Positions 8,736 to 16,673 of a DNA stretch of 64,000 bases are shown in pieces. Below the pieces are notes generated by a model. It saw only the letters and a program-made list of their open reading frames with translations. It was not told the DNA's origin and did not search any database. The position numbers were made by a program, and so were the translations under genes. The DNA is from JABMMZ01 sp964438995 (GTDB lineage Bacteria > Bacteroidota > Bacteroidia > NS11-12g > UBA955). The stretch's first letter is position 1, and each line of letters starts with the position of its first letter. Location: the NCBI GenBank assembly GCA_964438995.1, contig CAYTMQ010000001.1:434001-498000 (forward strand), written 5' to 3'.

Positions 8736-9093
8736 TTTCATCAATAAATTATATTTATAAAACATGAATATAGAAGTAGTGGTTTATAAAGCTTGATATA
8801 AAGAAAGTAAAAAATAATGGTGAAAAGTTCCCTCGTAGCATTTATGTGGCTGCATTGCATATCATATTAAGAGCAATGAAAGGTATAAGGATTTTGAGCG
8901 TTTAGGATTTAGTTGCTCCCTGAATCTTTACGGACCATGAAAAGCCAGAATGTACAAAAGTTTGATGTTTATGAATACAGCTTAAAGTATATAGATTGGG
9001 TTAATAGAGAAGGGGCTGGGTTAATTCTGGGGTATAAGCCTTCAAAATAATTGATAGGATTGGCAGAAAAATTGAATGTTATGTATTACTGAA
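8736..9093 (+). other. Gap with possible decayed coding fragments
   Basis: Two plus-strand stretches look coding but are broken: around 8870-8930 a frame reads 'YKDFERLGFSCSLNLYG', and from the ATG at 8938 another frame reads 'KFDVYEYSLKYIDWVNREG' and ends near 9049. Joining them needs a frameshift. I cannot name the original gene. Otherwise nothing is visible. Confidence 0.2.
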
Positions 9094-9345
9094 TTATATT
9101 TTTGCAATTAAATCATCAAACCAATTGTCATCAGTAAATTGAAGTTTAAAACCATCATTATATCTTTGGATTTTCCTTTAACAATGATGGTGTCAAACTC
9201 ATGCTCTAAATTAATTAAATTATTTCTACTTAATGTTAAATTACCTTCAATTTCTTTTAACTACAATAAGTTTGAAATGTGATTGTACTTTGGTGTAGAT
9301 TACTTCCAACTGTCGCCATCTAAGTCCAAATTATTGTAAGATTTT
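9094..9345 (-). pseudogene. Frameshifted gene remnant, unknown family
   Basis: On the minus strand two frames join across a one-base shift near 9165: upstream 'NLINLEHEFDTIIVKG', downstream 'RYNDGFKLQFTDDNWFDDL' ending 'IAKI' and a stop at 9094. Further upstream 'NLDLDGDSWK' is cut by a stop. The pieces look like one decayed protein tail. No intact start or product is possible and I do not recognise the family. Confidence 0.35.
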
Positions 9346-9545
9346 TTTAAATTTTAATTGGAAAGAATCTCAATAAATATTTTTTCTCAAAATTTTATTA
9401 GCTATCGTAATTTTATGTTAATATGTTGGCAAGAGCAAATAGCAAATGCGCTAATACCGATATATAAATGCTTTTACGCAATTTTATACTATTCCCATCT
9501 AACTGAACTATTTAAGGAAAAAGTATAAAAATATACAGGTTATAT

Positions 9546-9929
9546 TTAACTGCCGTATAGTTTGTTTATTAGTTGACCTAAACTTTGAGTGATTCCAACA
9601 ACTGTTACAGGCATAAACCCGGTTATGCCAATAAATGAAAAAAGCAGAGTTAGGTAATCCCCAGAAGTTAAAATTGATGTATCATGGTGTTCGATACTGT
9701 ACCAAAACTTTGCTATTACAGTCCAAAGCAACACACATCCAATTAGCGCACCTAGTCCATTAAACCAATAATTGTGAATCTTTTGTGCTTCATTCGGTTT
9801 TTCTGCAGGTGCGAAAATGTCATACGCTTTGATGGCATAGAATAAAATTAAGACTAAAGAAATTGTCCAATAGACTAAACCACACCAAAACGATATAGTA
9901 GGCTCAGAAAGTGCAACTGTAAGTAACAT
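9546..9929 (-). CDS. Small four-helix membrane protein, unknown function
   Basis: A 127-residue protein with hydrophobic segments at ~12-32, ~52-70 and ~88-115. The end of the last one reads 'GDYLTLLFSFIGITGFMPV', similar in pattern to the C-terminal helix of the membrane protein at 4950-5363 ('GDSILIVFLSLYNIIGITG'). I do not recognise the family. It is isolated on the minus strand: ~190 bp of unremarkable AT-rich DNA separate it from the DUF488 operon upstream, and decayed DNA lies downstream. A stand-alone membrane protein in a defence island could be an effector or accessory, but nothing in the sequence proves this. Confidence 0.55.
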   Translation of the reverse strand: MLLTVALSEPTISFWCGLVYWTISLVLILFYAIKAYDIFAPAEKPNEAQKIHNYWFNGLGALIGCVLLWTVIAKFWYSIEHHDTSILTSGDYLTLLFSFIGITGFMPVTVVGITQSLGQLINKLYGS

Positions 9930-10121
9930 AATTGTTGAAATTTATTGGCAATTTACAATGATTTTTATTCTTTTTGTATAAAAATTAATAAAACCATGAT
10001 ATTCGAATTTATTATTATTTGTGGAAACACTCTCTTAGATTTGTATTAATTGAGGCCGCTTTATGCTAACGATTTATATTAGTTTAATTGACTTAGTCAA
10101 TGTTATTACAAAATCAAAAGG

Positions 10122-10934
10122 TTAAAATAGTTTTCCTTGTAGTTCTATTTTCGGTTGAAATGTTCCTATAATGATAAATGGATTTGGAGCTACGTTGTGA
10201 AACTGTGCAGTTGTCCCTAAGAAAAAATGAAGGTCTTTGGTTTTGGCAAAGTCGTCAAAATATTTTTTTCTAACATCTGCAATGGCTTTCTGTTCATCTC
10301 CTTCGTGTCGGGCAAGGCAATTCCAGTAAAGTTGTCCTGTTTCCCAATCTTCAATCATCATACGGCTTTCCGTGCCTTGATTGTCTTTGAAATGGAATTT
10401 GAATTTGTATGGCAGTTTCTGAACCACCTCAAATTTTCCATCTTTGTTAGTTTCAAATAGATTGAGTTGGTTGAGTTTGTCTAATTTGTCTTTGTCCCAT
10501 ACACGGTCAATTAACTCAGCTGTAAAATCTAATATTTTTGTCGGTTTGAATACAGCTAATGAAGTGCAGATGTCTTTGTTCTTGGCTTCTCCAATCAGTT
10601 CGGTAAGGTTGTAATAAATTTTTCCTAAACAGATTTTCTTGCGTTCTTCCCAATTGTTTGATGTGTCAATGTGTCCAATAACTTTTATTTCGCTGTCAAT
10701 ATTTTTTGGTCGGAAACTATCGGGTCTGAAATCGCTTGTGTTCTTAACCAAATCAACTTCTATCCAATCATATTTTTTGTATTGCTCATTATATGATTTT
10801 TTACGAAACGGAACAGGATAAAGGCGTATCCACGTGCCATCTTCTCTGAAACCTGCCGTGCAAACCAATTCATCATATTTAGCAGAAAGTGTCGGATAGG
10901 TTTTTACCGTGATTAATACTTTCGTTAGTGCCAT
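10122..10934 (-). CDS. Conserved DUF488-associated protein of unknown function
   Basis: A 270-residue soluble protein. It begins 'KVLITVKTYPTLSAKYDEL' and continues 'VCTAGFREDGTWIRLYPVPF', and ends with 'LHFFLGTTAQFHNVAPNPF' and 'IIIGTFQPK'. I recall this as a conserved family found beside DUF488 genes in many bacteria, with no assigned activity. The conserved Trp/Arg/Tyr residues in the N-terminal part (GTWIRLYP) and the 'DWETGQLYWNC' segment may form a nucleic-acid or nucleotide pocket, which is speculation. The ATG is 3 bp after the stop of the DUF488 gene, so the two are translationally linked. The third gene of the group upstream is a DNA-glycosylase-fold protein. Confidence 0.7.
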   Translation of the reverse strand: MALTKVLITVKTYPTLSAKYDELVCTAGFREDGTWIRLYPVPFRKKSYNEQYKKYDWIEVDLVKNTSDFRPDSFRPKNIDSEIKVIGHIDTSNNWEERKKICLGKIYYNLTELIGEAKNKDICTSLAVFKPTKILDFTAELIDRVWDKDKLDKLNQLNLFETNKDGKFEVVQKLPYKFKFHFKDNQGTESRMMIEDWETGQLYWNCLARHEGDEQKAIADVRKKYFDDFAKTKDLHFFLGTTAQFHNVAPNPFIIIGTFQPKIELQGKLF

Positions 10935-10937
10935 AAC

Positions 10938-11822
10938 TTAAATGTGTTTTACTTCATAGATAAAGTCAGGCAAAGTTTCTATTGCTTCAGCTAAATGCTT
11001 GCGGTGGCACTGGCAAATATTAGCTTCAAAACAAGTTAAAGCAATTCGTTTGTGTTGTTTTAATAAGCTTAAAATTTGCTGTTGGTGTGTAGTTGTTTTA
11101 GTCAAATTGTTTTTGCGGTAAGCAGCAAACAGTTTATCATAATCGCTTTGGTTGTTCAATTCTTGACGTTGGTCGCCTTGTATGCCTACTTCAGGAATAT
11201 GCACATATTCAATGCCTAAACTGGAACAGTATTTTTTCAATTGACTTTTGCTAAAGCCAAATTTCATACTCAAAGGATTGTTGCGTACATCTACTAAAAC
11301 CTTAACATCGTTTTTCAGCAAACGAACCAAATATTCCTCAAGTGAAATGCCTTCGTAACCTATGGTAAAAAGAACGGTTTTGAGGCCTATGGGTTTCGTT
11401 TTAGTTACTTTTTTTAATTCTTCTTTGCTCAAAATATTCTCGGCTACTTCACTTTTTATAGCATAAAAAGGAAAGTTGATGTAAGTGTGTTTCATCAAAG
11501 CATTAGTGCTCATTTTACCGTAATCTGTTTTTACTTCCTGCAATAGTTTTAAGTCTGAAGGTTTTAGTTGTTTTAGGTAATCGGTTGTGTCTTTTTTGGT
11601 AAAGGTTTTTTCTTCCTCGGTTAAAAAACCCCTTTTTACCATAACCGTCACATCTGCGTTAGCTGAGTATGAATAGCAACCAAATTTGTAAGGAATAAAA
11701 TCATACTCCGCTTTGACTTGTTTGTTGACAAACAAGAATAACAGTTTTTGCAGGCGGATTTTATCCAATTGCCCATTAAACAGTTGCAGTAAAGCCAGTA
11801 TTATTTTTCGTCTATAAAACAC
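10938..11822 (-). CDS. Fused SocA/DUF4065-like and DUF488 protein
   Basis: The N-terminal ~130 residues resemble the SocA/Panacea (DUF4065-like) fold ('LDKIRLQKLLFLF', 'YDFIPYKFGCYS'). The C-terminal ~150 residues are DUF488: 'FTIGYEGISLEEYLVRLL', 'VLVDVRNNPLSMKFGFSK' and the Cys/His motif 'CFEANICQCHRKHLAEAI'. I chose the GTG at 11822: it gives the N-terminus (V/M)FYRRKIILALLQLF expected for this family, and a TACCTTCG promoter element lies four bases upstream, overlapping the only longer alternative (TTG at 11837). No ATG is available in the correct region. DUF488 proteins have no settled activity; Panacea domains occur as antitoxins. The gene is followed after 3 bp by its conserved partner. 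Confidence 0.75.
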   Translation of the reverse strand: MFYRRKIILALLQLFNGQLDKIRLQKLLFLFVNKQVKAEYDFIPYKFGCYSYSANADVTVMVKRGFLTEEEKTFTKKDTTDYLKQLKPSDLKLLQEVKTDYGKMSTNALMKHTYINFPFYAIKSEVAENILSKEELKKVTKTKPIGLKTVLFTIGYEGISLEEYLVRLLKNDVKVLVDVRNNPLSMKFGFSKSQLKKYCSSLGIEYVHIPEVGIQGDQRQELNNQSDYDKLFAAYRKNNLTKTTTHQQQILSLLKQHKRIALTCFEANICQCHRKHLAEAIETLPDFIYEVKHI

Positions 11823-11826
11823 GAAG

Positions 11827-11834
11827 CGAAGGTA
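11827..11834 (-). promoter_or_regulatory. -7 element (TACCTTCG) of the DUF488 operon
   Basis: Read on the minus strand, TACCTTCG is a common variant of the Bacteroidota TAnnTTTG -7 box. It ends four bases before the proposed GTG start at 11822, which implies a near-leaderless message and argues against the TTG at 11837, which lies upstream of the box. Confidence 0.45.
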
Positions 11835-11890
11835 CAATTTAAGAAGGGTATTTTAATTTTTTAGGAGGTTAAGTTTTAACTTGCTGCTGT

Positions 11891-12514
11891 TCATAAAGTT
11901 AAACATTGTCTATACATCTTTACTAATTCTTCCATTGAGGTTGTCCCTTTTTCAATGAGTCGGGGAGATGGAGAGTAAGGAACTAATATTTCAATCTTCC
12001 TTTTGTTATAGATAAAACTTCCCTCCAAAACTTTGTCCTTTCTTTTATAAGGATCTTCTAATTTTAATCCTTTTTGCAAAAAGTATGTTTTTAAAAGCCC
12101 TAACGCACCAAATACTTCTGTTCTGCTCGTTAACACTATTCTTTTGATCGAAGGATAATTGTCAAGTATTGCAAAAATGTCTTTCAAAATTATTGGGAAC
12201 AGACTTTCGTCAGTTGAATAACCGTTTTTTCGATAACATTTTTCATGCATATCTGATATACCTATGCCCATTGATTTCAGAAAAACTTTTCTTTCTTCTA
12301 CAGCTTTATCTCCTGAATTATGCTGAAACTTTTGATTGAATATTTTTTCTAAGATGTTCCAAAAAGAATTGTCTTTACTAGAATAGAAAAAATCAAATCT
12401 AAAATTTATTTTGTTTGTAGGGAAAGTGCCAATGATCAGAAACTTTGCATTATCTGGAACATAGCTTTCAAAAGGATGTTCTTCAACTTCATATTTATCA
12501 TTATTAAAACTCAT
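11891..12514 (-). CDS. Uracil-DNA glycosylase superfamily protein
   Basis: A 207-residue protein with the two diagnostic ends of the UDG fold: 'LIIGTFPTN' at residues 26-34 (motif 1, first strand plus active-site loop) with 'NSFWNIL' at 49-55, and 'VPYSPSPR' at 178-185, corresponding to the DNA-intercalating motif 2 loop. The segment between (~120-130, 'IKRIVLTSRTEVFG') fits the central strand. The catalytic residue set of classical UNG is not evident, so it may be a Mug-like or unusual glycosylase acting on modified bases. It lies ~70 bp upstream of the DUF488 pair on the same strand; a shared role in DNA-base surveillance or phage defence is plausible but inferred. Confidence 0.75.
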   Translation of the reverse strand: MSFNNDKYEVEEHPFESYVPDNAKFLIIGTFPTNKINFRFDFFYSSKDNSFWNILEKIFNQKFQHNSGDKAVEERKVFLKSMGIGISDMHEKCYRKNGYSTDESLFPIILKDIFAILDNYPSIKRIVLTSRTEVFGALGLLKTYFLQKGLKLEDPYKRKDKVLEGSFIYNKRKIEILVPYSPSPRLIEKGTTSMEELVKMYRQCLTL

Positions 12515-12712
12515 AATTACGATTCCTTCATATTGAATTTAAAAGAGTAACAAGGGAAAAACGAAAAAATTTGGTAGTCAATAAGTGTCGCTTTACTCGC
12601 TGACTATATATTATATTATTTCTATTTCCTTGGTTAACTTTCAAAATGGGTTACATATTTTCTTGTTTAGTCGATTTGTTATGTTGTTGAAATTATGTCG
12701 TTTTCTACACTT

Positions 12713-12848
12713 GCTGGTAACGGTTTTCGGCTTTATGTTCGGGCGGACTTTTTAGCACTGCACTTGATACGAAGAACCGTACTTCAATTATACTCAAAAT
12801 TGTCAATAGAAGCACGTCACCCGCCTGATGCAAAACCGATGTTAGCGG
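12713..12848 (-). repeat. attC-like imperfect palindrome A (3' end of nuclease cassette)
   Basis: About 136 bp with complementary ends. On the + strand it begins GGTAACGGTTTTCGG, has GGCGGA then TTTTTAGCAC, an AT-rich middle, then ATAGAAGCAC, CCGCC and ends AAACCGATGTTAGCGG. Copy B (16532-16667) shares all these blocks in the same order and orientation. The first arm (minus strand TACCGCTAAC) begins 11 bp after the stop codon of the gene at 12858. It is exactly complementary to GTTAGCGGTA at the 5' boundary of that two-gene unit (16536-16545). This layout is that of an integron attC site; core bases match GTTRRRY only partly (GTTAGCG). Confidence 0.65.
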
Positions 12849-12857
12849 TAGTGTTTT

Positions 12858-14576
12858 CTATTTGTTGTTTATTAGTTCTCTCCATTCGTCTGGCAATATT
12901 TCATTTTTGTAATAGCTATGTGCTAAGTATCTTATGCAAGAAAATCCCAAGTTGTCAGTTGCATATGATTTAGAACTTCTCCTTTTTTCTATAATTGATT
13001 TTTTAAATTCAATAAAGTTCGCTTCATTTTTTAGCAACTTTAGACCATCTTGAACTCTTTCAATGCAGTCCACATAATATTCTTCGTGTAAATGTTTTTC
13101 AAAGAGCATTTGTTCCACGTCATATTTTGTATCGTCTATGGATACTATTTGTAAACTTAATTGGTCGTCTATAAATGATAAAATTTCTTTGAAAAGAAAT
13201 TCAGCATTAAATATTACTGTAACTTCTAACAAAATAGCAAGTAATATTGATGAAGTGTCGCAATACTCTTCAGGCTTGTCACCTATTGCTAAAAATTCAA
13301 TTGTTATGTCAATTCTGTTATACAGTTCGGGAAGTCTGTTATGTCTTATTTTTTCTATTTTTAGATTTGATATTACATCACTAATGAAGCCACCTAAAAA
13401 CTTAACATCTTTATGCCGCAAATATTTTTTATCTGAAAAAAATAGCAATAACTGAATAATAGGAATAGAGTGATTATCAAAAATAGGTCGAATGAAGCCA
13501 CTATTGTTTTCAATAAGTTCAATTATTAAATCCTTCTGCTTGTTTTTAAGAAGTTTAGGATTTTTCGATTCAAATACTGTGCTTCTTAATCTACAGTAGT
13601 AAATAATATCGTCTAAATATTCAAAGCATCTTAGAGGGTAGCCGAATTTTTCAAAGAAAGTACCATCTTCAAAGAATAAGCCATTTTCAATTTTTGCAAC
13701 ATTAAATGTTTTTCGAAAATAAGCGTCAAATATTTGATACTGAACTTTAAGTAACTTTCTAAACTCTGTGACAATTGGTTTTTTGGATTGTAAGTTATTT
13801 TTCAAGATCCAATGCCAAGTTTTTAGTATTAAGAATTTAGAACACTCCTTAGCTGGGACTAAATTGTTATTTTCAGCACTATAATGAAATATCAAAGAAT
13901 TTAATAAGCCTAAAGAAGCAAATAGTTTTTTCAATGTCCGACCACTTTCTCCATTGTACTTCGAGAATTGCAATGAAATTAACTCTTTCAAATGCCTAAA
14001 ATCGTAATCTTCAACATCCCAAAACGCAAAGGCTTTTTTTAGTAATGTATTACTCTCTAAGTCAATAAACAAATATTCGCCAAACAAATAATAAGTGAAC
14101 AAATCACTGAGTTTGTAAATATCCCAACGTTCAAATGAATAGCCTTCTAGTTCTTTTCGTATAAAACCATTGAAAGTTTGAAGGAAATTAGGTTTTATTA
14201 TACCATTATGAACCAAAACAATTTTTGTCGGAAGTTCTTGTAATACGGGTAATGAAAAATCTTCATAATCAACATATTTTGCCTCTCTCAATGATTCTAG
14301 GATACCATCTTTTTTGTGAAAATTGGTTTCTGTAATATCCTTGTCTTCATATCCTTTAAGTTCAAAATACCACTTGAACATTTTTCCATTATCATCTTTC
14401 CCAATTGCAATAACATCTTTTCCATATTGACTCTGACCTTTTGATTCTTTTGGAGTTCTTATAATTTTAAACCCCATACTTCTTAAAAGTAAAGGGAATA
14501 AATAATCTAACTCAGAGTCCTCTTTCAGAGTAGAAAGATATTCTTGAACGAAAATACTATTGTTATTCATTTTCAA
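12858..14576 (-). CDS. PD-(D/E)XK nuclease-like protein, putative defence component
   Basis: A 572-residue protein. Residues ~20-100 carry a restriction-endonuclease-like core: 'LLLRSMGFKIIR' then 'GQSQYGKDVIAIG' with Asp54, and 'WYFELKG' with Glu72 and Lys74, giving the D-(17)-ExK arrangement of Mrr/PD-(D/E)XK nucleases. The remaining ~450 residues are helical with no recognised domain. Its start overlaps the stop of the 642-residue gene upstream by 14 bp, so the two form a translationally coupled pair. The stop codon lies 11 bp from the attC-like repeat A. A DNA-targeting defence function is suggested by the nuclease core and context, but no known named system with this gene pair comes to mind. 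Confidence 0.6.
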   Translation of the reverse strand: MKMNNNSIFVQEYLSTLKEDSELDYLFPLLLRSMGFKIIRTPKESKGQSQYGKDVIAIGKDDNGKMFKWYFELKGYEDKDITETNFHKKDGILESLREAKYVDYEDFSLPVLQELPTKIVLVHNGIIKPNFLQTFNGFIRKELEGYSFERWDIYKLSDLFTYYLFGEYLFIDLESNTLLKKAFAFWDVEDYDFRHLKELISLQFSKYNGESGRTLKKLFASLGLLNSLIFHYSAENNNLVPAKECSKFLILKTWHWILKNNLQSKKPIVTEFRKLLKVQYQIFDAYFRKTFNVAKIENGLFFEDGTFFEKFGYPLRCFEYLDDIIYYCRLRSTVFESKNPKLLKNKQKDLIIELIENNSGFIRPIFDNHSIPIIQLLLFFSDKKYLRHKDVKFLGGFISDVISNLKIEKIRHNRLPELYNRIDITIEFLAIGDKPEEYCDTSSILLAILLEVTVIFNAEFLFKEILSFIDDQLSLQIVSIDDTKYDVEQMLFEKHLHEEYYVDCIERVQDGLKLLKNEANFIEFKKSIIEKRRSSKSYATDNLGFSCIRYLAHSYYKNEILPDEWRELINNK

Positions 14577-16491
14577 GAATTTTATTAATATCTATAAAGT
14601 CTTCATCTGTCCAATCTTGTCTCATCTCAAAACCTTTACTTAGTTCAAATTCGTTTGAATTAATAAAGTAACTTCTTGGCATCGAAAAGCTTGCTTCGAA
14701 TTGCCCAAGTTGAGAAATTTCTTTCTTAGCTCCAATCCGCCAACCTCCACCCTTAGATAGTTGTATTGTATTTGTTCCTAAAATTGAAAGAAGACTATTT
14801 TCTCTCGCACCTTTCTCAACTGTTTTATTCATTTTTTTAGAAAATAGTTCATTATACTTTTTGATAGATTTATAATGTGTATGGTATGGATTTAGCTCCA
14901 AAATTGACCTTTTTAAATTTATATTTTTGCTAAAATAATCTTCGATATGTTTTTTCACTCTTTCAATTACAATTGAATAGTTTGGGGCGTTTTTGTCAAG
15001 ATTATCTTCCAAAACTGTTGTAATATGTCCCCCGTAGTCTTCTGATATTTCTTCCAACTTAAATATAAAACTTTCTTTAACTAAGTCACTTTTTGATTCT
15101 ATTAATGGAAGTAGTGCCGTAAGTCTTTTTATAGGTTCGTGGAAATCCTGAGTTAATGCAACCCACAATTTGTATTGTGTTATTGGCATTAGGTCTAAAA
15201 TATTGAATGAAAAGCGGTAGGGCTGATGAAAAGATAACTCGTCAAATAGCTCAACCCCTGTATGTCGCTTATTTGCAGAATTATCTATTAAAAGTTCTAT
15301 TATAAATTTATCTAATTCTACAGCATCAACTGAATGAAAATAAGATTGAAAAGCTTTAATGAATTTTTCAAAAGGCTTATTCTCTATAATGCTTAAAATA
15401 ACTCTCTTAAAAGAATCAAATTCCTTTACATACCAAAAGATTTGAGAAATAGCATTAATGTATTTTTCGATTGTGAAATATTCTTGATTGACCAGTTTAA
15501 TTGTAATGTTGGTTTTCTCTTGACTGTAATTTTCTAGAAAGCTTACATTGTGTAAAATGTAATAAGCTGTTTTTTCATTCTCAATCGCTGACTCTAACTC
15601 TTTAAAACAAAAATTATGATGTTGTGTAATGTTAGATTTTAAAATTGAAAAAACAATTGATAATGTTGATATTATAAAAGTTTCCCTTTTGCCATAATCA
15701 TTTATCATTTTTATAAACAAATCAAAATCAGAAATTGAGATTTCTGAAACATTTGATAAACCAAATAAAATAGGGTTGAGTTTTGTTTCTTCCTCAATTA
15801 GCTGTTTTAATACAGTTTCGTAAAATTCATTTCTTTTGTTTTCATAAAGTCCCGATACTATTGCAGATATTATATTTTCCTTGTCGCCATCTAATGTCAA
15901 GGATTTATTTAGCAATTTAATACCATTCTCATAGTCAGTTTTGCATTTATTTTTAATACCGCTCAAAACGTTACTTAGTGGTGCATTATAAGTAGCATCA
16001 CTTTTTGTTATTTCTGTTAGGATAATTGCATTTTCAAATATTTCGTTTTCTGTCAGATCTAATTCTGTCAATAAATTAGAATATGCATCTATAAAACCAT
16101 ATACTCCATCAGGTTTTTCTTCATTAAGATAATCATTAAAAGAACATTTATATTCTGTATTTGATTCTTTCACTATAGACTTCCATAATTCTTTTTCAAG
16201 GATATGGTAATCGTGAACGTAACCATTACTAGTAAAATCTTCGTTTATTGATTTTATAAAAATCGCATTAGTTTTAAAGTTTTCACTCAGTTTAAAATTA
16301 AGTTTCTCCTTATACTTTAGCACAAATTGTGTTGAAATTGACCTAAAGTCAATTATAGAAATTTCATTTGCTTCTGATTTCAGGATATTGTTAGCAAATA
16401 ATTGCTCATCAAAAGCCGTTTCGCTGACTGAGAATTGAAGTTTTTTCTGTTCAATTATAAAGTCAACTAAAGAGCTTATTATTTTGTCCAT
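14563..16491 (-). CDS. Large helical protein of unknown function, paired with nuclease-like gene
   Basis: A 642-residue protein that I cannot assign. Predicted character is almost wholly alpha-helical and Leu/Ile/Lys/Asn rich, as in HEAT/TPR-like scaffolds, for example 'KAFQSYFHSVDAVELDKFI' and 'IIELLIDNSANKRHTGVEL'. A Gly-rich turn 'QLSKGGGWRIGAKKE' lies near residue 590. No signal peptide, membrane segment or nucleotide-binding motif is visible. It is the first gene of a two-gene unit whose second member carries a PD-(D/E)XK core; the coding regions overlap. The unit is bounded by attC-like repeats on both sides, so both genes probably move together. Likely roles are target sensing or regulation of the nuclease, by inference only. 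Confidence 0.55.
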   Translation of the reverse strand: MDKIISSLVDFIIEQKKLQFSVSETAFDEQLFANNILKSEANEISIIDFRSISTQFVLKYKEKLNFKLSENFKTNAIFIKSINEDFTSNGYVHDYHILEKELWKSIVKESNTEYKCSFNDYLNEEKPDGVYGFIDAYSNLLTELDLTENEIFENAIILTEITKSDATYNAPLSNVLSGIKNKCKTDYENGIKLLNKSLTLDGDKENIISAIVSGLYENKRNEFYETVLKQLIEEETKLNPILFGLSNVSEISISDFDLFIKMINDYGKRETFIISTLSIVFSILKSNITQHHNFCFKELESAIENEKTAYYILHNVSFLENYSQEKTNITIKLVNQEYFTIEKYINAISQIFWYVKEFDSFKRVILSIIENKPFEKFIKAFQSYFHSVDAVELDKFIIELLIDNSANKRHTGVELFDELSFHQPYRFSFNILDLMPITQYKLWVALTQDFHEPIKRLTALLPLIESKSDLVKESFIFKLEEISEDYGGHITTVLEDNLDKNAPNYSIVIERVKKHIEDYFSKNINLKRSILELNPYHTHYKSIKKYNELFSKKMNKTVEKGARENSLLSILGTNTIQLSKGGGWRIGAKKEISQLGQFEASFSMPRSYFINSNEFELSKGFEMRQDWTDEDFIDINKILENE

Positions 16492-16531
16492 TGATGTAAT
16501 ATTTCTCTATAATTTGGGTTTGTCTTAACAT

Positions 16532-16667
16532 TACCGCTAACGGTTCTCGGATTGGCGATGTGGCGGATTTTTAGCACAAAAGTTCGGTAGAATTACTGCT
16601 GTTGAACCTTGCACAAATGTTTCATAGAAGCACTTCAGCCGCCATATTGCCAAACCGATGTTAGCTG
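16532..16667 (-). repeat. attC-like imperfect palindrome B (3' end of ATPase cassette)
   Basis: Homologous to repeat A: on the + strand it runs ACCGCTAACGGTTCTCGG, GGCGGA, TTTTTAGCAC, AT-rich middle, ATAGAAGCAC, CCGCC, AAACCGATGTTAGC. On the minus strand its first arm ATCAGCTAAC starts a few bases after the stop of the ATPase gene (16674). It is exactly complementary to GTTAGCTGAT at the upstream boundary of that gene (18612-18621). Its far end (GTTAGCGGTA) is instead complementary to the first arm of repeat A. The middle third differs between copies while the arms are conserved, as expected if structure rather than sequence is selected. Confidence 0.65.
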
Positions 16668-16673
16668 ATGTTT

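Noticed and set aside
12695..12973. Plus-strand ORF of 92 codons
   Set aside because: It lies entirely inside the attC-like repeat and the 3' end of the nuclease-like gene on the other strand; composition and context point to a chance frame.
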